From Auriscalpium vulgare (lineage: Eukaryota > Basidiomycota > Agaricomycetes > Russulales > Auriscalpiaceae): a stretch of 64,000 nucleotides of DNA. The notes beneath the pieces were generated by a model, which did no database searches, was not told the origin of the DNA, and saw nothing but the letters and a program-made list of their open reading frames with translations. A program made the position numbers and the translations under genes. The stretch covers positions 1 to 64,000 of the forward strand of contig JAHBBC010000018.1 of NCBI GenBank assembly GCA_019915015.1, read 5' to 3'. Shown piece after piece: positions 9,820-21,235 of this stretch; position 1 is the stretch's first letter; the number at the start of each line of letters is the position of its first letter.

Positions 9820-12800
9820 TCACTTGGCAACATCGTATGCGATGCGCGCGCCGGTCCAGGCGTAAGGATAGTTGCGCTGGTAGTAGTTGCGCAGCGTGCG
9901 CCGCTCGGCGAGACGAGGGATCGTGGCGTACGATCCACCGATCTACAGACACCATGAATCAGCGTCGTTCGCAGATCATAAACCTTTGCAAACGCACCAC
10001 AACATTGTGATGGGTGTCGAAGAAGTCCATCGAGTACCCGGGGTACAATACGGACGGCTCGAACCCGTCATACTTATCGAACACAGTCGACGTCCACTCC
10101 CAGACGCCGCCGTTGTGTCCTCGCCCCCCATCGGCCTCCCCGCCCGTCGTAGCCCTGCAAACCCAGACATAAGTTCGAGCATCTTTCAAGACAACCGGGA
10201 ACGCACGGCGTAGGGTGCCAGTTCCTAAATGCGATGTTTCTGCCGCCTTCATATCCACACTCGAACTTGTCGTAGAACAGGCGAAGCTCCGGCTCGGTCG
10301 GAATACGACCTCCCTTGACGCTCGCATAGGTAGACAGAGAGTTGTAGTCCGCGACGACGGGCCACCTTTTCGCGATCTTCATAGGGATGGGGCCATGCAT
10401 AGTGCGCACCTACGTCTGCGTCAAAACACAACACCCAATCACAGTGGACAGCAATAACAGCTCACCATGATCTCGCCATCCCGCTCAACCCACGACTTGG
10501 GCATCGGCACCGTGCCCTTCCCGTCGCCGCTCCAAAACTTGTAGAACTCACCATTGGTCACGGGGCGCCACTCGATGCGGAACTCGCCCACGTCCACCGC
10601 GCGCTTGGGGTGCTCGTTGTCCCACCCGAACTCAACGTCCTTCACATCAAGCGCCTTATCGGGCTCCTCGTCCTGCAGTTCCGGATCGTCGTGGCCCAGA
10701 GTGACAGTGGCGGGGCCGAGCGTGACGGTGGGCGTGGCGGGGAGCGCCTGGCACTCCCAGGTTTCGAAGAGGGCCTCCCATGGCGGCAAGGTAAAGCCCG
10801 AGTCGGAAGGTGAGATTGTGCCTGTGCCCGCGCGCTGAAGAAGCATATACAGCAACGTCTAAAAATTACAAAGGTCAGACCAAGAATCGACATAGGGACT
10901 TTGACAGCGTGCACAAACCTCGGCATGGAACCCCTCATGCTCGAGGGTCAGGAACAACACGCGCGCCATCTTGCGCGTGAGGGGCTTCCTGCCCGATTCG
11001 ATGTCGTCGTAGAGGCTGCGCAACCTCTGGCGAACGCGCGTCTGGAAGTCCATGATCGCCGACAGCGCCGGCCAATCGTCATCCTTCTCGGGCACTTCAG
11101 AATGCGGCTAAATAATCCAAGGCCGTTAATGAGTGTGTATCGTTGGTGAAGACAGGACGTACATGGCACTCTGTAGGATCGTCAACGTTGGGATCGATGC
11201 CGCGCTGGAGGTAATTAGTTAGCACGGTCAATCGGTGCAACGGTCGCGACCAGGCGGCAGCTCACCTCGAAGATAAACTAGAGAATTGGAACGCTCAGTT
11301 CAATACCTATCGCACGCAAACAGACCCGCTGGAACACAAACCTTGAACGCATCGGGCTCAGTATGCGGCTCTTTCAGCAGCCTCGACAAATGAATGTCCA
11401 GAAATGTCGGGATATGACCTGTGTAGAACAGACAAATATGGCGTAGGTCAATCGGCTTCTGGAACATCATCGAGTTCGGGATCATCTTGCGGGTGATGAA
11501 GTCCCACGCGGCCCACATGTCCTGGAAGTCCTGGAACGAAGGGACGCCGAAGGGCGTGCTCGTCAGGGACGACGGCGGCGAGCGCAGGCGCGGGAAGGCA
11601 AACACGGGCCGCTCTAACAGCCAGAGAGAGTACCCCGTGGCCGCATCCGTCCAGCGCTGGATGGGGCGCAAATTCGCGTCAATGAACAGCGTGTGTGCGT
11701 CCTGCTCTGAGAACTAGCAAAGGTGGCAGATGATCAGATGAACGTGAGACCACGGAGTGCAATGCAGCTGCGTACCTTGTGCGACACCTCCACATTCACG
11801 AGCTCGTCCGCAAGGAATGAGAACTCCTCGCCGGTCTTGGGATCGCGCACCGTCTGCGCGCCTTTCGACCTGTAGAACGCCTCATGGCGGCCTATTCCCA
11901 GCTCGTCAGCACCCCATCTTCAGGAACAACCCATGGCACCCATTTCAGAAGGACTTACGTTCGGCGTCGTTGTACCTCCCCACATACTCCCACTTGTCCT
12001 CCGCAAAGAGGTCCTCGTCGCCAAGCGCCCGGCCCGCGCCTTTCAGTCCATTCATTATGAAGCGGCGCGTGATGCCCTTGCGGTCGTCGTACGCGCGCTC
12101 GATGCGGGCACCGTCCAGCCCGTGGTCGAGGCCGAGCAGGAGCGTGTCCTGGGAGCCCGCGCGCAGCGGAAGGCCGCGGAGGAAGGCCGCGTCCGCGCCG
12201 CGCGCAAAGTTCCCCAGCGACGAGCCGAGGAAGAGGATGTGCATCGGCGTGGGCGCGAGCGCCGTGTCGGGCGTCGAGGCCGCCGTCTCGACTGAGTCGT
12301 GCTCGGAGCCGCTCGAGTGCGAGGGCGCGCTGTCCCTGCTGTCCGCAGAGCGGTGCCTGAAGCTGGGCGTCAGGGACGCGTCGGCCGGGATGCCCGCCAC
12401 AGCGTCGCGCCCGCGCAGCCCGCCCTCTTCGATGAACTTGAGCCCGCCGTCGTACGTGCCCCACATCCCCTTTGCGGCGACCTTGCCCTCGAGCTCGGGG
12501 CCGACGGAGGACGTTGCGAGCTGGTCCAACGTACGTTGGAGCTCGCGCTGCTCGAGATCGAGCGCGTAGTAGGTGATCGGGGCGGGCGTCATGGCTTCGG
12601 GAACGAGCTTGGAAAGTGCTGATAGTACGTGCGAGGTCTTGCGCAGCGATCTGGCAAGGATAATTTGGTGTCAGAGATGTAATATATAGTTTGAGAGGAC
12701 ATAGCGAAGGGGAAACGGGCTGTAGGAGATAACATGATCCGAGAGAATGATGGCATGAGGCCTCGTGAATAATAGCGCGCGAGGTGGAGGTGTGACAGAC

Positions 12801-13276
12801 ATCGCGTCTCGAAAACATACGAAGTCCGCGAGCCTAATAAGAACGGCGCAAAGAACCCAGTGACATAATGGTGAGAATAGATTCGGCAAGGTGTGTCTGG
12901 CAAAGAGCGCGGAAGTCTCCGGAAAAATCAAACGACGCAAAGACATGTGCAAGACTCACCCAGCACCAAGCTCGACGACAACACTCTCAGCAGGGAGTGC
13001 GTCGTCATCGCGCGTATGCATGATGTCGACGATCTGCGAGACGTGATTCTTGAGGATGTTCTCCTCCGCAGTGAAGAGATAATATTCGTCGGCCTCGGTG
13101 GTAATGTCGTCGTAGATCCGGAGGCCCTGCTCATCGTAGAGCAACAGAGTGGGCAGCTTACGCTGCCCCTCAGGGCGTCCGAGACCCGCGAGGATCTCGC
13201 TGCGGATGTCGGCCTCCCCGTTGTCGGAGGTGTCGTTGACGCGGACGTCCACAATTTGGACCGTGGATGCAGACAT
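9820..13276 (-). CDS. egt1: Ergothioneine biosynthesis protein Egt1, copy 1
   Basis: Eleven exons join in frame to 871 residues (minus strand): 12960-13276, 11959-12650, 11776-11891, 11342-11713, 11266-11277, 11163-11204, 10919-11107, 10466-10858, 10207-10409, 9998-10154 and 9820-9942. Fungal Egt1 is a fusion: an N-terminal SAM-dependent histidine trimethyltransferase (EgtD-like; motif ELGAGSLRKT from about residue 102), a DinB-like iron-binding region (GHIPTFLD with His475, and HEGFHAE at 574-580 giving the HX3HXE motif) and a C-terminal FGE-sulfatase/EgtB domain. It converts histidine to hercynine and, with cysteine and oxygen, to the cysteinyl-hercynine sulfoxide precursor of ergothioneine. 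The length fits fungal Egt1. Notable are a 12-nt microexon (FIFE) and a 309-bp first intron. Start: the ATG reading MSASTVQIVDV. Confidence 0.95.
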
Positions 13277-14800
13277 GGTTGGCGGGGGTAGCTGGTGACA
13301 ATTGAGCTGCGACAACAGACCTATAAGTACCAAAATGGTATGCTCCGGTGCGAGCGATTTGGAGAGAGGTTGCGCATGACATCAGCTGGAGAATGACTAA
13401 GCGCCAAACATTAGCGCCGGGATGCCGCCGACAAGGAAGGCGGGGCCTGAGTCGGGTTGAAGAACCGATGGTATATTGCTGACTGAGCAACAACGCTGCT
13501 TGATCAGAATTGCTCGGGGATACGAGGGCAGATGAGTGCAGTCTGCGCGGCAAAGTGAGAGTCATACAAAGACGCGAAGGAGCAAGGAACGCACAATTCC
13601 ATCCCCAGTCAGCACCTGATCCCGCCCTCGACATCGGCATCCATCAGAAAGTCCACCGTGCGTCCGATCGATGCGCAATTCGCCGCGTCCAGCCCCCTCG
13701 CGCGGCTATTCATGAGATCGAGAGGGACACGGGTTTGCCTCCGTCTCCCAGCGGCCACGGCAGCATGACGAAGGGGGCAGGAATGCGCGCCTTGGGGGGC
13801 GGCACGGGGACAGGCAATGAAGCCACGAACACCATGAGACAAGCGGCAAAGTACGGCGTCCGATGCTCCGGGCTCCATATGCCCACTGAACGTAATGGTG
13901 GGCGCGTCTTGAGCGGCATGCGGACGTGTGACAGCGACGGGCATATGCGAAGACTTGGGGGCGAACGTGGAGGGATAATAAAAGACACGTTGGTTGAGAG
14001 GCGCACGCGCCTAGCGAGGAAGGCACCGTGCCGCGGTGGGAGTCGATGTACGTCTAGTCAGCACACACACGCAACAGGAAAGAGCCTGCATTGTGCAATG
14101 AGGTGAGCGCAGGCGCAGAGCGACCCCAGGCGGATGCGGGGATGATGGGATGATGGGGGCAGAGGCAAACCAGTTGTTGGCCAGAGGGGCATCGTATTTA
14201 TGTGGGTGAGCGGGCGATGGCGCAATCCCCGCGCAATCTCTGCACGCAAGTTCAGGATCGCAACATGTCGCCAAGTCACATGCAAAATATCCCGATCGTG
14301 ACTGTTGTTGGGACGTAATGCAGCAAGGTCCGGCATCTGGCAAAGATAGGTAGCGCAGATACCAAGGGGCGCTACACCCATGGCTCAAGAACATGCTGTC
14401 AAAGGCCGTCAGTGGCTGACCACGTCTGGCTAGATAGGACCATTGTCAACGGATATATTGCAAAACTGATATTGAAACGCCGCCTGCTGCGGTCCACCAG
14501 AGTATGGAGCAACAAGCCACTTGCGGTCACTAGGGGCGCTGTGGCCGTGAAGTTTCGAGCGATGAGGCAGGAAAGGAAGTACGTCGCACCTTGACAATGC
14601 TATGACACGCATTATCGTTGTAAAATCGGCATCAGAAGCGGTGTCGCATCTACCCGAGGTCCAGCCCCCAGATCAAAGCCGGACACGTGGTCGACAATGT
14701 CACTCCGGATCTCCACATGCGAGAACAGCGTGTTATTGACCGCTCGACTCCTTTGCCTCCCAATTCTCTGTCTGAGAGCACGTCCGTCAAGTTCAATGCA
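13277..14800. other. Intergenic region upstream of egt1, no gene recognised
   Basis: It contains the presumed egt1 promoter (to the right of 13276). The remaining ORFs are short, overlapping and biased in composition. The copy at 49152-50680 differs by single-base indels inside these ORFs, which argues against coding function. No convincing RNA gene was seen. Confidence 0.5.
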
Positions 14801-14818
14801 TCTGGTGCGAGAACAGCT

Positions 14819-14960
14819 AAGGTGTGGCTGAGCCGCGCTAAGGTGTGCTCGAGATGTGCTACGGTGTGGTCACGCTGCGCTACGGTGTGGCTGAGCCCGC
14901 TACGGTTTGGTTGAGATGTGCTACGGTGCAGTCGAGATCACACGCTACGGTGTGGCTGAG
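14819..14960. repeat. Degenerate minisatellite, core GCTACGGTGTGGCTGAG
   Basis: Six to eight imperfect copies of a ~20-25 bp unit built around GCTACGGTGTGG alternate with GAGATGTGCT and GAGCC(G/C) segments. The same array is present at 50693-50834 without change in copy number. No coding role is apparent. Confidence 0.75.
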
Positions 14961-15283
14961 CGGCACCACGGTCTGCTCCTCCAGGTGCGCTATGACCCAC
15001 GGCCTGCGCACCCATTGCCGTCTCGCACGTGTTGAGGGCAGCCTGCGAGCAAGTAGACCCCGGCCCGCCTAGCCAATCACAATCGTACGTTAGAGATAAC
15101 GTACTAGTGTTAACGCGTCCCCGTATTTCTGAGCTGCTTGCATGCCGGTGATGGAAATGCTATCCATGATACCGGCTAAGTTGTCCATTTTGCTGAGTAG
15201 TCTTTTGGAGGAGTACAAGGATAATAGGAGAGGAGGATAAGGATGCAACCCGCGAATCCTAACCCTAGGAGCGGTGGCTGTGC

Positions 15284-15360
15284 GCACATAAGCGCTGGGG
15301 TACAAATCTTGTGATGTCGACTGTCGACATCACAAGATTTGTACCCCAGCGCTTATGTGC
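15284..15360. repeat. Perfect 77-bp palindrome (38-bp arms, 1-nt centre)
   Basis: The left arm, from GCACATAAGCGC to GATGTCGAC, is followed by a single T and then its exact reverse complement ending GCGCTTATGTGC. There is no mismatch in 38 bp. As RNA or extruded DNA this would form a long perfect hairpin. The duplicated copy at 53108-53184 is also perfect. It could be a fold-back element, a pair of fused terminal repeats or a small-RNA hairpin; the sequence alone does not decide. Confidence 0.9.
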
Positions 15361-16475
15361 ACATGTCGAGATCTCCCTATTTAGAATTTAGCGTTGTCTC
15401 CGTTTCCCATCTGGCCACTTCGTCTTTCAGTCATGCCGCACCAATCATCCTGCATCACAACTAATCGCGCGAACGCGCTCAGCACCTTTCACTTCGGCTT
15501 CTCGCTGCTGCTCGACGTCGAGGTGCGCTCTCCGAGGACAAGGCGATGCGATCGCCGCCGGCACAGACATCGTGATGCCGGACAACATCGAGGGCACATC
15601 GGCGTGGCGAGCCGTCTGCTCGCACGCTGGAGCGGTAAGCCGAAGCGCTTTTTGACGAGTGGGGGAGACGGGCGCGTGGGCTGCGGGGTAACTGAGTCGT
15701 GTTTCTCAGGTATGTGGTCAGATACCTGAGTGTATGGGCACAGACTGACCTAATCTCTCTATATCGTCGTCCGATATGTTCAGATTGCCCCACGATCATG
15801 GCCGGAGTCACACAAAATGCTCAAACGGTTAGCCAAGGCGAGTGTTACTTGCTATACAGGCTGTTTGACCATAGCACCCGCATGTCCGCACGTATGGCAC
15901 GCCCGCGCTGTCTGATGAATGAGGCATTAAGGTGCGCTACGTTTGTCTGCTGACGCCCTGCTGTGCTAATACTGCCCTTGCCTCGCAGCCCAGGGCGTGC
16001 GCTGTGTGTCTTGAAAGACAGGCGCGCGGACACGCACGAGGCCGGCGACAGGGCAGTCGAGAGAACCTGCGTTTTTCTTCGCGGACGTGGCCGAGTGGAC
16101 GCCTCATTCAGCGGACAGTGAGCGCGCTGGACGGGCTTGACCGTGTTGCGGAGGCGGCGCATACGACGACGCCGACAGCGCCAGCACCAGTGAGTCTACA
16201 CAGCAACTCCCGGCGCTGTCCAAAAGCTCATACTGCGCGGGTCTAGCGCGATTTCAGGCAGTACAGGCCCGCTCATACCCTCAGCCAACGTCTGCAACAT
16301 CGGCGCCGGCTTCACGGGGGTATCTACCGCATATCATCTTGAGCAGACGCGAACACGACTGCGCTCAACGTAGCCGTTCTCGAGGCGCGCGATTCCTGTC
16401 AGCGGTGCCGTCTATCCGTGTTGCTCTCGGACATATGTTGAGGGCTGTCATTTTGTGCAGGCTCGGGAGCTACGG
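15361..16475. other. Gene-poor stretch to the duplication breakpoint
   Basis: Short ORFs on both strands are present, none with a recognisable domain or consistent splice structure. The stretch is nearly identical to 53185-54299. It ends at the duplication boundary, where the oxidoreductase fragment begins. Confidence 0.45.
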
Positions 16476-16568
16476 GTGCGTCGCGGTTTTGCTTGGATAG
16501 CGAAGACTTTGAATTTGACGAAGTGCGAATGATCGCGCGCATGTCGCAACGGTGGACAGCTCGCTCCA

Positions 16569-17400
16569 CACAGTTTCGGCGAGTTCCAGTCAAATGTAGA
16601 GAAATTCGGGATCTACGACGCGATACGCGCTGTCGACATCGAAGAGCACGTCTATCGCGAACTCTCACGTATCGTGGAGAATGGGAACCTGGCGGGCAAG
16701 GTCGATTTCGAGCCGGCCGGACGCACAGCGCTCGTGTTCACGGAGAAGGAGGTCGACAGTGCACGGGAGAACTACGAGGCAGCAAAGGCGGCTGTAGTGA
16801 ATTTGTCTGCGGTGCAGTGGCTAGACAAGGACACTGTTGAGAAGGTGAGAGCCGATTTTTCGACCAATATATTGTCGTGCTGAGACAAGATAGACATATG
16901 GCGCGTCACACCGGCCGTGCGCATGCCTGCAAGCAAAGTATGGCCCTTGAAGCTCGTCACACAACTCTACTACCTCGCCGCCAACGCTACACCCTCATTC
17001 ACCCTCCACCTCCACACGCGCACCCCGGTCACCTCGATCACACCCCTCAACTCCTCCGGGTCCCCAAGATGGACCCTCCACATGCCCCGCGGCGCGCTAT
17101 CTTGCTGCTACGTTGTGCACGCGACCAACGCGTACGCCTCGCACCTCCTCCCGCAGCTCACCGGGCGGGCCGGCATCGTGCCCACGCGCTCGCAGGTCGT
17201 CGCCATGCGCGCGGACGCGCCGCTCTCGCGCTCTGGCTTCGTAGCGAATCAGGGCTACGAGTACTGGCTGCCGCGCCCCGTGCGCGACGGGGACGCGGAT
17301 GCGCGGCCACTGGTGATCCTGGGCGGGCGCGAGGCGTTGCCGGGGAAGGAGATGGGCGAGGCGGACGACGGTCACGCGCAGGGTACTTGGAGAGCGGTAC
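16569..17400 (+). pseudogene. FAD-dependent oxidoreductase (DAO family), truncated
   Basis: Segments of a DAO-type FAD oxidoreductase are readable in order: FGEFQSNVEKFG (after a likely CAG acceptor at 16568), the VDSARENYEAAKAAVVNLSA region, then WPLKLVTQLYYLAA, YVVHATNAYASHLLPQL and a GYEYWLPRP...PLVILGG segment near the family's C-terminal half. The N-terminal FAD-binding Gly-rich motif is absent: the homology starts just inside the segmental-duplication breakpoint at 16475. The frame changes between about 16860 and 16930, and similarity ends after the EADDG segment near 17370. It is therefore cut at both ends and frame-broken. Confidence 0.68.
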
Positions 17401-17440
17401 GTGGCGGCGACGGTAAGCAGTCAATCATCCAGCATCTCGT

Positions 17441-17880
17441 ATGATGTTTCAGATTGAGCTTGTTGCCCAGTTCTTTGTCTCTTTTACGCTGCAGAGCGCC
17501 TTGCGCGTGCGCGGCCCCGCAGCACGTACGCTGCTCGCGGCCACCGCGGGCACAACCGCGGGCACAACCGCGGTGTTCTCATGTGCGGGGCACAAGGAGT
17601 GGCGCTTCCTAACTGAAGTCCCTCGCTTCCTGCACCCCGTGCTCCCGTTCCCGCACGTCCTCGCTGCGCAGTCGCTCGTCGTTCTGCACAGCGCGCGGCC
17701 AGGGGCCTGGCACGCGCTGCTCATCCGCCCGCGGCCTGCGGCGCTGCTGCTCGTCGCCGCGCCCGCGGTGTGGTATGCCGCGCGCGCGCAGGCAACCGCG
17801 CAGATAGACGTGCTAGCGTACCTGCGCGGGCTGTGAAGTGTGGGCGCGCTTGGGTGCGAGCCGCCGCTGCAGTGAGTACC
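17441..17880 (+). pseudogene. GPI10/PIG-B-like mannosyltransferase fragment
   Basis: A 131-codon frame contains the HKEWRFL motif characteristic of GT22 mannosyltransferases, then LHPVLPF, a hydrophobic segment and QIDVLAYLRG. Past the stop a further in-phase piece reads GALGCEPPLQ, as in GPI10-like proteins. GPI10 adds the third mannose to the GPI anchor in the ER membrane. Only the C-terminal part is present, directly abutting the oxidoreductase remnant, so it is a gene fragment rather than a working enzyme. Confidence 0.55.
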
Positions 17881-18970
17881 TTCCTGTCTCCCGCCGACCG
17901 CATTCTCTGACACGTCGTGCACCCGACCTGCATTAGGGGACTGACGTCGTGCAGCTTCCACTTCGGACGGGGGCGCAATCTCCCGTCAGACCCTGCGTTC
18001 CACGAGAGCGCCAAGATGCGAGAGGTGAACGAGGCACAGACCGCGGGGTATAAGCCCCGGGCGCAAGTTTTAATTCACATTTACAATCTAGATTGCTTTC
18101 TCCCTATGGGCCGTGCAATACCCATCCTCCATCCCCGTGTCCCTTGCTTCCCTACATTTCATGCAACAGACGACCACGGCATTCACGCGGGCTCACATAA
18201 GAGCAGTGCGCGAGGCTGCTGGACGAGCTCGACGCGGGCGCTGGAATCGCATTCGACGGCGAGGGTCAAGTGGCCGGCTTGGCAGAGGATCGCATGCGGG
18301 CCACTTTGACAGGAAACGTTGGTGAGCCCGTGATACAACTCTACATGACGAGTTTGTGACTTACAGAGCCCCGAACGGCTTGAATTGCCACGCGACCGCA
18401 GCGAGCACGGCCCCACATCCTCTCGCCGAGGTCTTTCAGCCCGTGCGGACGCCTCCTCGCTCCGCACTCGCCCAGCTGCACACGAGCGAGACGCTCGCTA
18501 TGAGCCACGGGGGTCAGATATGTGCGCGGCCCGTAGGGCATGTGGAGGCCCAGAGATGCTGCGGAAGAACCTGCCCGTCCACCGAGCACAATAGGCATGC
18601 GAGACGTACGTATTGTGTCACGCCCGCTGAGCTGACGATCGTGTGGTGCCAAGGCGGTGGGCGCGACATCCTCCGCAGACATGACCTCCGCCAGGTCAAG
18701 CTCACACGACACTTCCCGCCTTACCCTACACATCGCCCTGGGAAACAACAGCATGTGTTCAAACTCAAGGGTGCATTCCTCCTTACACTGTCAATTCATT
18801 CTACTTTCTCATCGCACATGTTCTGCTCTTCAATGCGAAGGCGAGGGTCGCCGTGTCGTTCGTTTTCAACGGGTACGCGATGAGCCGGTGGCCGAATTGG
18901 ATTGGTGACATGCGCCGCCATATGATTGCGCAGTAGTCTGCTCACAGAATGCGAACATTTTATATGAATA
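17881..18970. other. Unassigned remnant DNA
   Basis: Short coding-like pieces occur (for example LLDELDAGAGIAFDGEGQVAG near 18215-18275), but no continuous gene or recognisable family. Given the truncated genes on its left, it is probably more gene debris. Confidence 0.35.
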
Positions 18971-18975
18971 TTCAA

Positions 18976-20967
18976 TTAGAACTGAGCTGGATACAGGGTT
19001 TGCATGAGTGCAAGGCCGCGCGTCCATGACACTACGAGGTCTGACGGAACAGGGCTTAGGAGCCATGGGGACACAAACTGATCCAAATACGAGACAACTT
19101 CCTGTGACTGCACGACATCCGCAGGTGGGTCAACAATAACGCTGTTCAGGTGGTCGGGAGGGCCAACTCGACCGACCCACGACGTCGCTCCTTCTCGGAG
19201 AGGATTGTTGCTCCGCTGGGAGTGCAACAGGTCGTTCTCCCGGAGCCCTGACCAGTCGACGCCGTACATTTCCAACTCCTCCTCATTCAGCTGCCCATCG
19301 TCACTTGATGGCATCAGGTATCCGTTCGGCAGACGGTCTCCGCGAACGCCGTGGACGAGCATGTCAAAGCCGAACATGTCAGCCGGAGAGCGTCGGGGGC
19401 CACGGCCGCGCCGCATTTGAATCTTGTGATTATTCCAGCTCTCGGCAAAGAAGTTGAGTTCGGAATTAACCAGCGGGAGGAAGAGGTGATGCTGAAGCCA
19501 TGTGTGGGCCATATTGTTCGCGTCCAGACCGTGGTGAAGTTCGAGCTGGGTGAAGAATTGGGCCCATTTTGCACCCACTTGGGCCGTTACATCAACCCAG
19601 AGGCGCTCAATGCGAACATTATGAATGCTTCTAGAGAATTTTGGGAGCTTCAGTGATACACTCTAATAAATAGAAGACAAGAACGCGCCTTCCCCAGATG
19701 TAGGAGCCCCGGCGTTGTCCACGAAAATACTCCATCCATGCCGCAACCTCCAGGTTCTCCGTGCCGTGGTCTCCTCGAAGGCGCGAAGGGACGCCGTACT
19801 TTTCGGCACCTGAAAGAAACACAGCGAGCACTGTGGATGCTCGATTGTTGTTGCTGGCTCGGAGAGCCACGACAAGGTGGGAATAGCCATCGATGAACCC
19901 ATGAATGACAATTCGCCAGCGGATCAATCCTTTGCAGATGCGTTCCCAATAAATATCATATGGATCGTGGAAAAAATTAATCACTCACCGTGCTGGCCGT
20001 CATGGTGCCATAACGCGTTGGGCCCAGCTACGCGGTACTCGCGTCGACCGATGGTAATGCGTTGGAATACGCGCTGCACAGGACTGATCCGCATCAGAGA
20101 GGCTTGGACCCGTCGGCGGGGGACCCGGTGACCAAGCTGGCGTAGCCCGTCCAGCATACTCAAACCTGCATTTTGATAATGGAGGCGTAGGTCGTAAATG
20201 AGTTGGTCCAGGTCGTCGTCGCTGATGCTGGACTGTGGGCGCGTATAGGACGTGACCCTGAGGTCTGGCACAGGCGCGTCATCGCCGCCATGAGCAGAAT
20301 CTAGAATAGATTTGGTAAATGGGTCAGCAGTAGACAATGAGAACGAGGATCACCTGGAAGTTCATCCCCAGCCTGACCCGGCGTCGTCTCCAATGCCTCT
20401 AATTCTTCCACCTCCTGCCTGTCCACATTTGACCCCGACGACGAAGCGAATGGGTTCTCCTGAGGCTGAGCGATCCCGTACTCCAGAAGTTCATGCCGCA
20501 CAGTTGTGCGGCCGATACCCAGGTAATCTGCGATCCCTTCAGTGGTACGATGTCGATAGGCCCAGCGAAGCCATTCTGGGTCAATACGGATGCGAGGGCG
20601 GCCCCTGCCCCCGTGATGTACAGTGGTCATGATGATTGGTCTGCCGTGGTGGGATTGATCGAGGACGGTACCGTACTGCAAGCGAATGTCATGCCGCATC
20701 ATGGCAAGACTTTCATTGAGGGTGCCCAGCTCTTGCGGGGGGAAAACATTTGCATGCTTTCAAATGAATGAGTCATCTATGATTGAGGTGCAGCTGGAGA
20801 CATACCTGAGAGACCAAGTTAGCGTACGCGTCCAGGTCATCGCCCAGCCTTGCTAGCACCGTTGAGTCCGCCATAGTTGCCATTGCCTCATTGGTTGCTT
20901 GGACATAGTGATGATAGCGCGCACGAAAGGCGTCCAGCAGCTCTGCACTAGGAGGCAGTAGGTCCAT
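18976..20967 (-). CDS. Integrase core-domain protein, 5 exons
   Basis: Minus-strand exons 20806-20967, 20354-20729, 19989-20300, 19689-19929 and 18976-19630 join in frame to about 581 residues. After an alpha-helical N-terminus there is a GRPRIRIDPEWL segment with a helix-turn-helix-like stretch (IADYLGIGRTTVRHEL). Then comes a DDE integrase core: WHHDGQHG, RGDHGTEN and RIERLW supply candidate Asp, Asp and Glu. The C-terminal region includes SPADMFGFDMLVHG. This family occurs in many copies in basidiomycetes and is probably transposon-derived. The fourth intron appears to start with GC rather than GT (19688-19687). An alternative non-ATG extension to 21027 exists; I chose the first ATG. It lies just downstream of a truncated gelsolin gene. 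Confidence 0.83.
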
Positions 20968-20999
20968 AGCGTAGCCAAGGCTGGTGGTGGGACGAATTG

Positions 21000-21235
21000 C
21001 CTTCACGCGCCTAGCAGGGACTGGCAAGGCACGCCCAGATGCAATTCAGAATGTGCCCAGAGCTGCTCGAAACTCCAAAAGCGAAGGATCAGCACTGTGT
21101 GAGGGGAGAGTGCAGCCTGAGTGTGGATGGGCGTAAGCGACGAGACGGAAGTCACCAGCCAAGCAGAAGAAGCAATGCCTAGAGGAGGAGACACTGTCAC
21201 CACAGGCCTTCAGGGCATGGCACTGACGCACATAC
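21000..21235. other. Junction between the integrase gene and gelsolin remnant
   Basis: Downstream of gelsolin exon 2 the donor GTATGT is present, but the next gelsolin exon is not found. The sequence instead runs into the 5' side of the integrase gene within ~230 bp. No ORF of interest was seen. Confidence 0.4.

Larger units (their letters stand above)
5717..16475. repeat. Segmental duplication, copy 1 (partner 41569-54299)
   Basis: From unit C to about 16475 the sequence is nearly identical to 41569-54299 in direct orientation. The offset is 35,852-35,880 at the left, about 35,874 through egt1 and the minisatellite, and 37,824 after a ~1.94-kb insertion in copy 2. The right breakpoint is sharp: both copies share GAGCTACGG and then diverge (16476 versus 54300). 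On the left, homology continues through the FunK1 array to the first base of the window. Differences are mostly small indels and scattered substitutions. Confidence 0.93.

Noticed and set aside
11757..12592. Long plus-strand ORF (270 aa) and an out-of-frame minus ORF (287 aa) over egt1
   Set aside because: They are shadows of egt1 exon 2 in GC-rich sequence; the minus-strand egt1 frame carries the conserved motifs and splice sites.
14819..14960. CRISPR-like array
   Set aside because: Repeat units are degenerate and contiguous without unique spacers, and the genome is eukaryotic; this is a minisatellite.
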